Origin: Candidatus Gastranaerophilales bacterium
GTDB lineage: Bacteria > Cyanobacteriota > Vampirovibrionia > Gastranaerophilales > Gastranaerophilaceae
Length of the DNA stretch: 55,404 bases
Direction of reading: 5' to 3'
NCBI GenBank assembly: GCA_944323475.1
Contig: CALUSQ010000011.1
Span: 1-55,404 of the forward strand
In this document: piece by piece, positions 19,197-28,714 of the stretch
Numbering within the stretch: position 1 is the first letter of the stretch
Layout: each line of letters begins with the position of its first letter
Made by a program: the position numbers and the translations under genes
Notes under the pieces: generated by a model
Seen by the model: the letters and a program-made list of their open reading frames with translations, nothing else
Databases searched by the model: none
What the model was told of the DNA's origin: nothing

Positions 19197-19934
19197 ATGG
19201 ATCCAAAAAATATTAACAGGAATGAAAAAATATTAAAAAGTACCGAAAAGACACCCAAAGAAGCGTCTGTCGGATTTTTTCAACTGACAAAACAACAATT
19301 ATCTGTTGATATTTCAAAATATGACAAGGCAATTGCAAAAAATACATTAACTTTTAACTCTAAGCCTGCTTCATTTTCTAAAAGACTAAACTCTATGGAT
19401 TCAACAATGTTGGAAGAAACAGCATACAACATTCTTGATGACAATGAATTAAAACTAGAAAAAAGAATAGAAAAAATCCTTGAAAATTTAAAACAAGTTA
19501 GTGAAAAAATCATTGTTGCTGAAACGGTCAAAGACATAGCTGCTCTAGATGAATTGAATCTTCAAAAAATGATTCTTGAAAAAAATCTTGAAAGTGTACA
19601 AAATGAATATCGTTCAAAAAATATTGATACAAAATTCACATCAATATTGGTTAAAATAAGTGAATTTCCTAAAAAATTACACAAAAAATTAATAAAAAGA
19701 TTCAGAAGTTTTTTAAGACACTCAAAAATTTTAAGAAAATGTACTCCTCTAATGCGTTCTATCGCAGTAAGAGATACTATCGGAAGACTGGATAAAATCA
19801 ACAAATCCGTAGATGAACTTGTAAAAATGCAAGTTCCCTTCGGAGAACAAGAAGCAAGATATAAAACACTTGTTAACTATCTGTCTCGAGCAGGTTCTTT
19901 GCACTCCCAAATAATTAAAGAATTAAAAGGTTAA
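19197..19934 (+). CDS. Unknown protein, helical / coiled-coil
   Basis: 245 residues with no signal peptide and no membrane helix. Residues 75-150 are strongly helical with heptad-like spacing (KLEKRIEKILENLKQVSEKI, then LNLQKMILEKNLESVQ), suggesting a coiled coil. A basic middle (about 155-185: KKLHKKLIKRFRSFLRH) could bind nucleic acid or membrane. The family is not recognised. Thirteen bases separate it from the small membrane protein upstream, but it has its own -10 box and no ribosome binding site. Its stop lies five bases from the stop of the convergent trmFO. Confidence 0.55.
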   Translation: MDPKNINRNEKILKSTEKTPKEASVGFFQLTKQQLSVDISKYDKAIAKNTLTFNSKPASFSKRLNSMDSTMLEETAYNILDDNELKLEKRIEKILENLKQVSEKIIVAETVKDIAALDELNLQKMILEKNLESVQNEYRSKNIDTKFTSILVKISEFPKKLHKKLIKRFRSFLRHSKILRKCTPLMRSIAVRDTIGRLDKINKSVDELVKMQVPFGEQEARYKTLVNYLSRAGSLHSQIIKELKG

Positions 19935-19939
19935 ACAAA

Positions 19940-21262
19940 TTATATCAAATTATTTTCAAACCATTCTATAGAGCGTTTTGAAAGCATTTCATTTTTGAGT
20001 TTTTTGTTTTTCCTAATTTTTTTATCAACCAAAAGCTCTTCCACTATTCCCCAATTAGAGTTTATAGGCTGAAAATGTTTTTGTTCAAAATCAGAAATAT
20101 AATGTGTCAGTGCCCCAAGCATACTAACTTTTGGTAACTCCAAAAGTTTTTCATTAGTTAAGAATTTTGCCATATTAATACCGGCAAGCAATCCTGAAGC
20201 AATTGATTCAGTATAACCTTCAGTTCCCGTAATTTGCCCCGCAAAAAACAAATCTCGTCTTTTTCTGCATTGTAAAGTAGCATCAAGAACAGCAGGACTA
20301 TTGATAAATGTGTTTCTGTGCATTACTCCGTATCTGAGAATATTTGCATTTTCTAACCCAGGTATAGAATGCAAAAGTTCTTTTTGACTACCCCATTTCA
20401 AATTTGTTTGAAAACCCACCAAATTGTACATTGTAGCAGACTTATTGTCTTGTCTTAATTGAACTACTGCATAATTTTCTACACCTGTTCTTTTATCAAC
20501 AAGTCCAACAGGTTTCATAGGTCCAAATCTAAGTGTATCAACACCTCTGGAGGCAAGAACTTCTATCGGCAAACAAGATTCAAAGAACTTTGCACCCTTT
20601 TCAAAGTCTTTTTGCTCAATTCTTGGCGCATTAATCAATATTTCATAAAATTTTTCATATTCCTGTTTGTTCATCGGACAGTTGATATATGATGCCTCAC
20701 CTTTGTCATACCTACTTGCATAAAAAGCTTTTTCAAAATCAATAGAATCCTTTTCAACAATAGGTGCAATGGCATCAAAAAAATGAAGATGTTCTGACCC
20801 TGTAAACGCTTTGATATCATCTGCCAAGTCGTCAGAAGTTAAAGGACCTGATGCAACTATCACAGGAATATTTTCCGGAATTTTTTTCAATTCTTGTCTT
20901 ATCAAATTTATTTTTTCATTGTTCAAAATCAATTCTTCAACTTTTTTTGAAAACAAATTTCTATCTATAGCAAGAGCATTTCCAGCAGGCAAAGCAACTG
21001 ATTTGGCTATCTCAATTAAAAAAGACCCCATCATAGACATCTCTTTTTTTAAAAGGCCGCTTGCATTTGTAACATCATTAGAGCCCAAACTATTTGAACA
21101 AACAAACTCTGCAAGATTTTCAGTTGCATGAGCACCTGTTGTTTTTTCGGGTCGCATTTCATAAAGGTCGACTTGTATATTCCTTTTTGCAAGCTGCAAA
21201 GCAGCCTCACAACCTGCAAGACCTGCGCCGATTACTGCAACTTTCAAAACTTTGTCAACCAT
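19940..21262 (-). CDS. trmFO: tRNA (uracil-54-C5)-methyltransferase, folate- and FAD-dependent
   Basis: 440 residues, family length. The FAD-binding loop is VIGAGLAGCEAALQLAKR (residues 10-27), followed by YEMRPEKTTGAH and EFVCSNSLGS with the conserved catalytic-type cysteine at residue 55. The C-terminal FFAGQITGTEGYTESIASGL is diagnostic for TrmFO and separates it from the related GidA/MnmG. It makes ribothymidine-54 in tRNA using methylenetetrahydrofolate. AAGGGGA precedes the ATG. It is just downstream (23 bases) of the HD-GYP gene on the same strand, so the two may share a transcript. Confidence 0.96.
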   Translation of the reverse strand: MVDKVLKVAVIGAGLAGCEAALQLAKRNIQVDLYEMRPEKTTGAHATENLAEFVCSNSLGSNDVTNASGLLKKEMSMMGSFLIEIAKSVALPAGNALAIDRNLFSKKVEELILNNEKINLIRQELKKIPENIPVIVASGPLTSDDLADDIKAFTGSEHLHFFDAIAPIVEKDSIDFEKAFYASRYDKGEASYINCPMNKQEYEKFYEILINAPRIEQKDFEKGAKFFESCLPIEVLASRGVDTLRFGPMKPVGLVDKRTGVENYAVVQLRQDNKSATMYNLVGFQTNLKWGSQKELLHSIPGLENANILRYGVMHRNTFINSPAVLDATLQCRKRRDLFFAGQITGTEGYTESIASGLLAGINMAKFLTNEKLLELPKVSMLGALTHYISDFEQKHFQPINSNWGIVEELLVDKKIRKNKKLKNEMLSKRSIEWFENNLI

Positions 21263-21285
21263 TCCCCTTAATGCCTTTTTAAAAA

Positions 21286-22296
21286 CTATTGAGCCATATC
21301 ATCGTATGCTTCCAAATCATTGTAATTGTACATATTTACAAATTGGTACAAAAGTTCCGGCTGAAATTTCTTGGTACCTACTTCAAGCATAATACGAAGT
21401 GCTTCTTTTGTATTTTTGACCTTATGAGTAGTTTTGTTAGAAGTCAAATCATCAAAAAAACTACACAAAGCAACAACTCTTGTCAGTTTACTAATTTGTT
21501 CTCCTGAAAGTTTGAAAGGATACCCTGAACCATCATTGTTTTCATGGTGTTCAAGAGCAACCAAACAAATTTCTTCCGGCAAGTTCATTTCATATTTTAA
21601 AATCTTATAACCTATTTGTGTATGTTTTTGGAAAATTTTATTATCTTGTTGAGATAATGTTGTTTTTTCTAAAATTTCTTTAGGCAGTCTTGTCATCCCA
21701 ATATCGTGTAAAAGTGCAGCTTGAGCCAATTTTTCAATAAGATCTTCTTCATAATTCAATCTATAACCCATTGCTGTCGCTAAAATAGCCGTATTTAAAG
21801 CATGACAGTCTTGATAATTACCCAACAACTTTAATTGTGAGCAATATTTCACATCAGGTATGATTGCTTGAACATCATTTAGAATTTTATCTTTGATTTC
21901 ATCAACCATTTGAATTGCATCTTGGTTTGCATTTTCTTTTAAAGCAAACATTGTAGTAGCATAGTATGATTTCATATCAACTTGTGATTGAGCTTTTAAC
22001 TTAGATTTACGATTAACAGTTTTGTCAAAAATAATTTCTTTGGGTCTTACATCTTCTACATCTTCCTCCAATGGAGAAATCAAACCGTTATTTGATTCAT
22101 GAGAAGAACGATTTCTCGAACCGGCATCAAAATTTTTGGGTTCAGATTTGTACAAAACTTCATACTGACTAATTTGCAGTAATTTGCCTGATGTAAGTAT
22201 TTCACCTGCATCAACAAGTTTTTCGCCATTTTCGTTGTATACATCAAACGGCAACATCTTAAATTTTATTAGCTCTTCAACAAGAATCTTTTCCAT
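21286..22296 (-). CDS. HD-GYP domain protein (putative cyclic-di-GMP phosphodiesterase)
   Basis: 336 residues. The C-terminal HD-GYP domain (about 145-320) has LLHDIGMTRLPKEIL with the HD pair at 197-198, then HHENNDGSGYPFKLSGEQI with the GYP at 258-260 and the metal-binding histidines at 250-251. Residues 1-60 form a small N-terminal domain (KMLPFDVYNENGEKLVDAGEIL) common in front of HD-GYP modules, and 60-100 is a charged linker. It likely hydrolyses c-di-GMP in the cytoplasm; the HHExxDGxGYP signature is intact. A PilZ gene elsewhere in the window is broken. Confidence 0.92.
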   Translation of the reverse strand: MEKILVEELIKFKMLPFDVYNENGEKLVDAGEILTSGKLLQISQYEVLYKSEPKNFDAGSRNRSSHESNNGLISPLEEDVEDVRPKEIIFDKTVNRKSKLKAQSQVDMKSYYATTMFALKENANQDAIQMVDEIKDKILNDVQAIIPDVKYCSQLKLLGNYQDCHALNTAILATAMGYRLNYEEDLIEKLAQAALLHDIGMTRLPKEILEKTTLSQQDNKIFQKHTQIGYKILKYEMNLPEEICLVALEHHENNDGSGYPFKLSGEQISKLTRVVALCSFFDDLTSNKTTHKVKNTKEALRIMLEVGTKKFQPELLYQFVNMYNYNDLEAYDDMAQ

Positions 22297-22428
22297 TGAT
22301 ACACATTAATCGAACTACTACATTATAAATTATATGTTATTTTGAAATAATTGAAAACACACTGTTTATATGATTTAAAATTATTGCTATAATAAACAGA
22401 AACAAATAAAAATGAAAGGCAGGCTAAA

Positions 22429-23103
22429 ATGTTTATTAAATATATAGGACACAGTGCTTTTTATATAAAAACCGATAAATATGGGATATTGATTGATCCT
22501 TTTATTACACAAAATCCTGTTGCTAATTTTAATGAAAATGAAAACACTATCACAGATATATTGGTTACTCATGGACATGCAGACCATCTTGGAGATGCAA
22601 TACCTATCTCAAAAAGAAACAATGCTCAAATCACTGCAGTATTTGAACTGGCAAACTATTGTGCAGAAAGAGGTGCCCAAGCAAATGGAATCAACATGGG
22701 TGGCAAAATCCAATTCCCTTGGGGTACAGCAAGATTTTTACCCGCTTTTCACAGCAGCACTACACCAAATGGGACTTATGCAGGAATGCCGACTTCAATT
22801 ATTTTAGAAATTGAAGGTAAAAAAATCTACCATGCAGGAGATACTTGCCTAAATCAAGAAATGAAAACAGTTGGTGAACTATATACTCCGGATTTGGCAT
22901 TATTACCAATAGGTTCAAAATTTACAATGGATATAGAAGAAGCTTCAATATCAGCTCAATGGCTTAAAGCTAAAAAAGTCATCCCTATGCACTACAATAC
23001 ATTTGAACCAATAAAAGCAGATACTCAAGATTTTAAAACAAAACTTGAAAAACAAAATATTGAAGTTATTATTCTTAAGCCATCAGAAAGTATAGAACTA
23101 TAA
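22429..23103 (+). CDS. UPF0173-family metallo-beta-lactamase-fold hydrolase
   Basis: 224 residues. The metal motif THGHADHLGD (His48, His50, Asp52, His53), AFHSS near 104-108 and HAGDT near 138-142 define the metallo-beta-lactamase fold. The start IKYIGHSAFYIKTDKYGILIDPFI is the UPF0173/YtkL pattern. The physiological substrate is unknown. A GGCAGG-type ribosome binding site precedes the ATG. Its stop overlaps the next start as TAATG, so it is coupled to the DUF3326 gene. Confidence 0.9.
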   Translation: MFIKYIGHSAFYIKTDKYGILIDPFITQNPVANFNENENTITDILVTHGHADHLGDAIPISKRNNAQITAVFELANYCAERGAQANGINMGGKIQFPWGTARFLPAFHSSTTPNGTYAGMPTSIILEIEGKKIYHAGDTCLNQEMKTVGELYTPDLALLPIGSKFTMDIEEASISAQWLKAKKVIPMHYNTFEPIKADTQDFKTKLEKQNIEVIILKPSESIEL

Positions 23104-24104
23104 TGGAAAAGAATATAGCTTTAATGATTGTACCGACAGGAATTGGTGCATCAATAGGAGGATATGCAGGCGATGCAAGTCAAACTGCACAAAAAATTGC
23201 ATCTCATATACCGCTAATTGTAAATCCCAATATCGTTAATGCAGCTATATTTTCAGGTATCAATGAAAATATGTATTACGTAGAAGGTTGGGCAATTAAT
23301 CAGTTTGCAAAAGGTACTATAGGACTTTTGCCATCTCAAAATAACAAGATAGGTATAATTTTTGACAAAGCAATTCCTCAAAACATATTAAACATTCATA
23401 TCAACACACTAAATGCAATAAAGACTGTTTACGGTATAGATATCATCGGTTACGAGATTACAGAAGATAAAGCCGAAATTGAATTTTTCAAAGAAACAAA
23501 CGGAAGCTCTACAGGTACTGTAAAAAATCCCAAAACTCTCGAAAAAGCTGGACAAAAATTAATAAAAAACGGCGCAAATGCAATAGCAGTAGTTTGCTTT
23601 TTCAAAGAACCACCGGAAGATGACTATGAAAATGGTGAAGGGGTCGATATTGTAGGAGGAGTAGAGGCTGTAATCTCCCACTATCTCTCAAAAAAGCTGT
23701 TATGTCCTTGTGTACATGCACCAGCATTTGAAGATGTATCAATTACTGATAAAATAGTAAGTCCTAAAGTTAGTGCGGAATACATAACACCAACATTTTT
23801 GCCTTGTCTTTTATTAGGATTAAAAAATGCACCTTTACTTGTAAAAAAAGAAAATATAAACAAAGAAAGTTGTTTAACTTTCAAAAATTTACACTCTGTT
23901 GTGGTACCTCACAACGCACTTGGTTCTTCTGTTGTATTAGATGCAATAGAAAATAGCATCCCTGTTTATGCTATAAAAGAAAATTCAACAATTTTGAATG
24001 TAAACAGATATTCACTGCAAAAACAAAATGATATAATAGAATTAGAAAAATATGATGATTATATAAAACTTCTTGAGTCGGAGACAAGCAATGAAAAAAA
24101 ATAA
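23103..24104 (+). CDS. DUF3326 domain protein
   Basis: 333 residues beginning MEKNIALMIVPTGIGASIGG and continuing with AGDASQTAQKIA, LIVNPNIVNAAIFSGINENMYYVEGWAINQF, and KGANA-like repeats toward VVPHNALGSSVVLDA. This is the full-length DUF3326 pattern known mainly from cyanobacteria and plants; its function is unknown. It starts within the TAATG overlap with the UPF0173 gene and runs 14 bases into the prepilin gene, so the three form an operon. Confidence 0.85.
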   Translation: MEKNIALMIVPTGIGASIGGYAGDASQTAQKIASHIPLIVNPNIVNAAIFSGINENMYYVEGWAINQFAKGTIGLLPSQNNKIGIIFDKAIPQNILNIHINTLNAIKTVYGIDIIGYEITEDKAEIEFFKETNGSSTGTVKNPKTLEKAGQKLIKNGANAIAVVCFFKEPPEDDYENGEGVDIVGGVEAVISHYLSKKLLCPCVHAPAFEDVSITDKIVSPKVSAEYITPTFLPCLLLGLKNAPLLVKKENINKESCLTFKNLHSVVVPHNALGSSVVLDAIENSIPVYAIKENSTILNVNRYSLQKQNDIIELEKYDDYIKLLESETSNEKK

Positions 24105-25020
24105 CGAATCTTTTATGTCTAAAAAAGCTTTTACAATACCCGAACTTATGATTTTTATGGTTATAGTCGGTGTAATTTCTGTATGCATGATGACTATCAT
24201 AAAACCAAATGAAAAAGCTCTAAAATACCAATATTACAATGCCTACAACACTTTAAAAACAGCAACATACAATGTAATGCAAGATGCAATGGATGCATCA
24301 GACAGTGATCAATCTTATTCTGAAACAGATAAAAAATTTCCTGAAACAGCAAAAGAATTATGTAAAAAATTGGCAGTAAATCGTGATACCAATGACAACT
24401 ATGGATATATAAATACTGCAAAGTACAATTGTATCTCAGGACCAACTGTTTCAAAATCTGCAAAAGACAAAAATGATTTTACCGATGCAAAAATGGCATT
24501 TCAATCATCAAATTCTATGAAATATTATATTACTCAAAAAGATTCTTATAGTTTTCCTGATGAATTAGGTGCAAATTTTGAAATGGATTATTTCGTTGTA
24601 TGGGTCGACTTAAATGGCAACAAAGGTCCAAATACTGCTGAAATTAAAAAAGGAAGATTGCCTGACATTGTTCCTTTTGTTATAACAAGCAATGGTAATG
24701 TAATACCTGTAGGTATACCTACTACAGACAGAAGATATCTTCAAGCTACAGTAACATTTGTATCTGATGACAATGAAGAATCATACTCTGATCCTATGAA
24801 TTTTTACAGTGCACAGGTCACTGCTTTTGGCTCAAAAGAATACCCGAGTTCTGATTTTAATTCTATAAGAGACTCTTGGGACAAAGTATTTCAAGGAACA
24901 GCAATAGTTCCAACAACTTTTCCCAAAGATGTTTCTCAAAGTTCAAAATGCAGGGTAAACGCAGGTGATGTCCCAAACTGTCTTTTAGAAATAGTTGAAG
25001 AAAAAGGTTTTTATAACTAA
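24091..25020 (+). CDS. Prepilin-like (type IV pilin / pseudopilin) protein
   Basis: 309 residues from ATG 24091, chosen over an in-frame TTG at 24073 because GGAGA (24080-24084) lies six bases before it. The class III signal is KKA-FTIPE (Ala13/Phe14, Glu18 at mature +5), followed by the hydrophobic helix IFMVIVGVISVCMMTII. Ala replaces the usual Gly before the cleavage site. A VDLNGNKGPN loop lies near residue 173 and recurs in the prepilin at 34298. Role in a type IV pilus, secretion or uptake machine is inferred. It overlaps the upstream DUF3326 gene by 14 bases. Confidence 0.8.
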   Translation: MKKNNESFMSKKAFTIPELMIFMVIVGVISVCMMTIIKPNEKALKYQYYNAYNTLKTATYNVMQDAMDASDSDQSYSETDKKFPETAKELCKKLAVNRDTNDNYGYINTAKYNCISGPTVSKSAKDKNDFTDAKMAFQSSNSMKYYITQKDSYSFPDELGANFEMDYFVVWVDLNGNKGPNTAEIKKGRLPDIVPFVITSNGNVIPVGIPTTDRRYLQATVTFVSDDNEESYSDPMNFYSAQVTAFGSKEYPSSDFNSIRDSWDKVFQGTAIVPTTFPKDVSQSSKCRVNAGDVPNCLLEIVEEKGFYN

Positions 25021-25047
25021 TGTCAAAATTTAAATAAAATATTTTTT

Positions 25048-25076
25048 AAAACTTCTGTATTGTTTACAGGAGTTTT
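25048..25076. terminator. Hairpin between convergent prepilin and TPR genes
   Basis: AAAACT (25048-25053) pairs with AGTTTT (25071-25076), and CTGTA (25055-25059) pairs with TACAG (25065-25069), leaving one mismatch or wobble in the stem. The stop codon of the TPR gene lies inside it. T-rich sequence follows on the minus strand. It may serve both directions. Confidence 0.5.
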
Positions 25077-26689
25077 AAATTATTTGCAGCTTCTTTATGA
25101 GAAGGATCCAATTCCAAAACTTTTTCATACTCAGCTTTTGCTTCTTCTCTTTTTCCTGCAACTTCATATGCAAGTGCCAAATTATATCTTATATCAACAT
25201 TAGAAGAATCCAAAGAAACAGCCGTTTCTAAAGATTTTAGTGCATTGTCATGTTCTTTATCTCTGGATTGCAATATACCTAAAAATGCTTGGGCCCTAGC
25301 GTTTTTGGGATCTATAAAAACAGCTTCTTTATACAGTTTTTTAGCCTCAATATAATTTTGCAATTCATAATAAATATCTGCCAAGGTTTCGTAATATAAA
25401 CTAACTTCTGGTGCAAGCTCTATCGCTCTTCTACATTGTCTTATAGCTTCAGAATAGTTTTTTATCATTCTATTTGCTTTAGCAAGTTTAAAATAGATTT
25501 CCGGATTCTCATTATTATACTGCATTGCTTCGGTAAACTTGTCAAAAGCTTCTTTAGTTTTTCCTTGATTAAGCAAATTAACAGCTTCTTCTGCCAGTAT
25601 TGTACTCATATTATTATGAATCACTTTAATATCAGAAGGGACTGCAACCTCTATTGCATCCTGACAAACTTTTTTTGCCATTTCAAAATCTTTGTTCATA
25701 CAATATGCCATAGCCAAAGTCTGACTGAGTAAAAGATTTGTAGGATCATTGACTATTGTTTCATTTATTAAATTTATACTTTCCTGTATTTTACCTGTAT
25801 AAATATATATTTTTGCAATTAAATTTTTTATTGCAAAAACGTCTGCAGAAGGTAATTCTAATGCTTTTTGTGCATAACCTAATGCATCATCATAAGCATG
25901 TACATGGAATAACAAATCAACTATTTCTTCATAATAAGAATAATTATCCGGTTCTAAATCAATAAGTTTTTTTGAATAATAAATTACATTTTCAGTATCT
26001 TTGAGTTTCAAATAAATTCTTCTTAACTCCCTAACAACATCAACATTATCAGATTTGTGATCAAGAACTTTTTTATAAAAATTTATAGCCTTATTATATT
26101 CACCATAAGTTGTGTATATATTTGCCATTACTTCATAATATTGAATCTTTTCATTTTCATCATCAATATAAGTAACAAGCTGTTTGTACAATTTTAAGGC
26201 AGACTCTTTTTGCTTGTTGTTGTAATAAAGTTCTGCTAAATTTCTCATTGAATTAACGTCATATTTGTCTTTACTAAGCAAATATGAATAAAAATGAATA
26301 GCTTTTTTGTTTTGATGAGTATTTTTATATAAATTTGCCAATTGCAAATATAAACTAATATCATCAGGATAGAACTGTACAAGAACAAGCAAATTTGAAA
26401 TTGCTTCGTACTCTTTTTGTGTTTCTATATAAGATTTTACAAGCAGTTTTCTTAATTCGTGATGATAAGGATTTTGATTCAAATATTTTTTAGCCAACTT
26501 TTGAGCAGTCGAAAAATCCGCATTAGCAAGCAGCGCTTCTACCTGCTTATATACTTCATCAGGAGTAATTTGTAAATCTTCACCTTTTGAAGATTTTTTG
26601 ACGGATACTGCCTTTAATTGTAAATATACATATGAAACTGCTGCCATAAAACAGACAAATAAAACTATAAGAATTATATTATTAAGCAT
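25064..26689 (-). CDS. Membrane-anchored TPR-repeat protein
   Basis: 541 residues. A single N-terminal hydrophobic helix (about 3-23, NIILIVLFVCFMAAVSYVYL) anchors a long array of tetratricopeptide repeats from residue 45 to the end; typical repeats include KYDVNSMRNLAELYYNNKQ, PEIYFKLAKANRMIKNYSEA and NARAQAFLGILQSRDKEHD, about 14 in all. TPR arrays mediate protein-protein contact; the partner is unknown. It lies 27 bases downstream of the HIT gene on the same strand. Confidence 0.88.
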   Translation of the reverse strand: MLNNIILIVLFVCFMAAVSYVYLQLKAVSVKKSSKGEDLQITPDEVYKQVEALLANADFSTAQKLAKKYLNQNPYHHELRKLLVKSYIETQKEYEAISNLLVLVQFYPDDISLYLQLANLYKNTHQNKKAIHFYSYLLSKDKYDVNSMRNLAELYYNNKQKESALKLYKQLVTYIDDENEKIQYYEVMANIYTTYGEYNKAINFYKKVLDHKSDNVDVVRELRRIYLKLKDTENVIYYSKKLIDLEPDNYSYYEEIVDLLFHVHAYDDALGYAQKALELPSADVFAIKNLIAKIYIYTGKIQESINLINETIVNDPTNLLLSQTLAMAYCMNKDFEMAKKVCQDAIEVAVPSDIKVIHNNMSTILAEEAVNLLNQGKTKEAFDKFTEAMQYNNENPEIYFKLAKANRMIKNYSEAIRQCRRAIELAPEVSLYYETLADIYYELQNYIEAKKLYKEAVFIDPKNARAQAFLGILQSRDKEHDNALKSLETAVSLDSSNVDIRYNLALAYEVAGKREEAKAEYEKVLELDPSHKEAANNLKLL

Positions 26690-26715
26690 TAACTAAATAC
26701 CTCTTTATAACTCCA

Positions 26716-27048
26716 TTAACCCGGAGGCCATTTTAAAGGTCTGCCGGAAAGTATATGCAAATGGATATGAAAGACTTCCTGACCTGCACCTTTGCCTGTG
26801 TTTATTACTGTCCTGTAATCTGTTATACCAAGCTTTTTAGTCACTTCTCTTACAGCATTTAACAAAGCACTTTGAACTTTTGTATCATCAAGTTCGTTTA
26901 AAGAAGCATAATGTTTTTTTGGAATCACCAAAACATGAACAGGAGCTTGAGGATTTAAGTCATTAAATGCAACTGTGTAATCATCCTCATAAATAAGTTC
27001 TGAAGGTATTTCTTTATTAGCTATTTTACAAAATATGCAGTTGTCCAT
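26716..27048 (-). CDS. HIT-family (histidine triad) nucleotide hydrolase/transferase
   Basis: 110 residues, the standard HinT size. The histidine triad HIHLH occupies residues 94-98 with the C-terminal GRPLKWPPG typical of HinT. The N-terminal CIFCKIA (Cys4, Cys7) with His further on matches the zinc site of some members. It cleaves adenosine phosphoramidates or acyl-AMP in the cytoplasm. AGGAATAG lies upstream. It is followed by the TPR gene on the same strand. Confidence 0.95.
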   Translation of the reverse strand: MDNCIFCKIANKEIPSELIYEDDYTVAFNDLNPQAPVHVLVIPKKHYASLNELDDTKVQSALLNAVREVTKKLGITDYRTVINTGKGAGQEVFHIHLHILSGRPLKWPPG

Positions 27049-27140
27049 AATTTCTATTCCTAATCACAAAAAACTATTAAAACTATTATAAATCATTGCA
27101 TATTAATTTGAAAGCATACAAACGATGGAGAAAAAAGAAA

Positions 27141-27214
27141 TGTGCCAGGGGGGAGTCGAACCCCCGACCTTCAGCTTCGGAGACTGATGCTCTATCCGAC
27201 TGAGCTACTGACAC
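27141..27214 (-). tRNA. tRNA-Arg (anticodon CCG)
   Basis: 74 bases. The acceptor stem GTGTCAG pairs with CTGGCAC (one G-U). The D arm is GCTC...GAGC. The anticodon stem TCAGT/GCTGA encloses CTCCGAA with anticodon CCG, reading CGG. The T arm is five G, TTCGACT, five C. The discriminator is A and no CCA is encoded. It stands alone between the HIT gene and der. Confidence 0.95.
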
Positions 27215-27308
27215 AAAGTGTTATATAACTTAAATATTATAAATCATAGCAAAGATACTAACAATTTTTTTATATTATAATTAAGAAAAAGCAAACAGGA
27301 ATAAAATA

Positions 27309-28643
27309 ATGAGTACAAAACCCATTGTCGCCGTTGTAGGAAGACCAAACGTAGGAAAATCAACTTTCGTTAACAGGATTGTAGGTTCTCGTCAATCAAT
27401 CGTTGACGATCAACCTGGTGTTACAAGAGACAGAATATATTTTGATGTTGAATGGCAAGGCAAAGAATTTACTTTGATAGATACAGGCGGTATTATTCCC
27501 GGTGATGAAGACGAGATTATGCTCAACATCTTTACTCAAGCCAAAGTTGCCTGCGATGAAGCAGACAAAATTATATTCCTTGTTGACGGGAAAGAAGGTA
27601 TAAACCCAATAGACTACGATATTGCAAATGTATTGAGAAGAAGCGGTAAACCAATATATTTAGCAGTAAATAAACTGGATGCACCGGAACATTTTAATAT
27701 GATTGCTGATTTTTATGCACTTTCTGTTGGTGAGCCTCATCCTATATCTGCACTCCATGGTTCAGGCGGAGTCGGAGATTTGTTGGAATCAATTACGGAA
27801 GACTTTGAAATTGATGAAAATACTGAAGATTCTTCCTTGATAAGATTGGCAATTGTAGGAAAACCAAATGCAGGAAAATCTTCTATAGTGAATGCTCTTT
27901 TAGGAGAAGACAGAGTTATCGTAAGTGATATATCAGGCACAACAAGGGATTCTATAAACTCAAAAGTTAAATATGAAGGTGAAGAATATATCTTAGTAGA
28001 CACAGCAGGTATCAGAAAAAAAGCTAAAGTAAATTGGGGTGTAGAAAAATTTGCCGTAGATAGAGCAATCAAAGCTATCAGAGATTGTGATATTGCAGTA
28101 CTTGTTATTGATGCAATTGACGGACTTACTGACCAAGATAAAAAGATTTCACAAATCATTGTAGAATCAGGAAAAGGGTTAATTGTTGCCGTCAATAAAT
28201 GGGATCTTGTTGAAAACAAAGACAAATCAGGTGACCCAACTGCAAAATACACTCAAAAATTGTTACACGAAGCACCTTTCTTAGACTTTGCACCAAAAAT
28301 ATTTATTAGTGCAAAAACGAAACAAAGACTTGTCAATATATACAAACAAGCTCAAGAGGTCTATGCACAATGCAACAAACGTATTTCTACAAGCATTTTG
28401 AATAAAGTTCTTTTAGAAGCTATGGCAATGAATCCTCCATCAACCAAAAGAGGTAAAAGACTAAGAGTATATTACGTAACTCAAGTACGTACAGCACCTC
28501 CAACATTTATCTTGTTTGTAAATGATGAGGATTTGGTTCAAGACAGCTACAAAAGATATCTCGAAAACAAAATGAGAGAAGCTTTTGGATTTTTCGGTAC
28601 TCCAATTCGGATGTCTTTTAGAGAAAGAAAAGAAAAAAATTAA
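27309..28643 (+). CDS. der: Ribosome-assembly GTPase Der (EngA)
   Basis: 444 residues with two tandem GTPase domains and a KH-like C-terminal domain. G1 motifs are GRPNVGKS (11-18) and GKPNAGKS (about 180-187); G3 are DTGG and DTAG; G4 are NKLD and NKWD. The C-terminal part PPSTKRGKRLRVYYVTQVRTAPPTF is the KH-like domain. It matures the 50S subunit. AGGA precedes the ATG. It heads a likely operon with plsY and the malic enzyme. Confidence 0.97.
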   Translation: MSTKPIVAVVGRPNVGKSTFVNRIVGSRQSIVDDQPGVTRDRIYFDVEWQGKEFTLIDTGGIIPGDEDEIMLNIFTQAKVACDEADKIIFLVDGKEGINPIDYDIANVLRRSGKPIYLAVNKLDAPEHFNMIADFYALSVGEPHPISALHGSGGVGDLLESITEDFEIDENTEDSSLIRLAIVGKPNAGKSSIVNALLGEDRVIVSDISGTTRDSINSKVKYEGEEYILVDTAGIRKKAKVNWGVEKFAVDRAIKAIRDCDIAVLVIDAIDGLTDQDKKISQIIVESGKGLIVAVNKWDLVENKDKSGDPTAKYTQKLLHEAPFLDFAPKIFISAKTKQRLVNIYKQAQEVYAQCNKRISTSILNKVLLEAMAMNPPSTKRGKRLRVYYVTQVRTAPPTFILFVNDEDLVQDSYKRYLENKMREAFGFFGTPIRMSFRERKEKN

Positions 28644-28714
28644 AAATATAGAAATTGTTAAAAATTAGTATTTTGATGTAAAATTATTCCAAAGAAGACA
28701 AAGAAAGAGGAAGT

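Noticed and set aside
27737..28252. 171-codon minus-strand frame antisense to der
   Set aside because: Ser/Ile-rich shadow of a highly conserved gene; no start signals.
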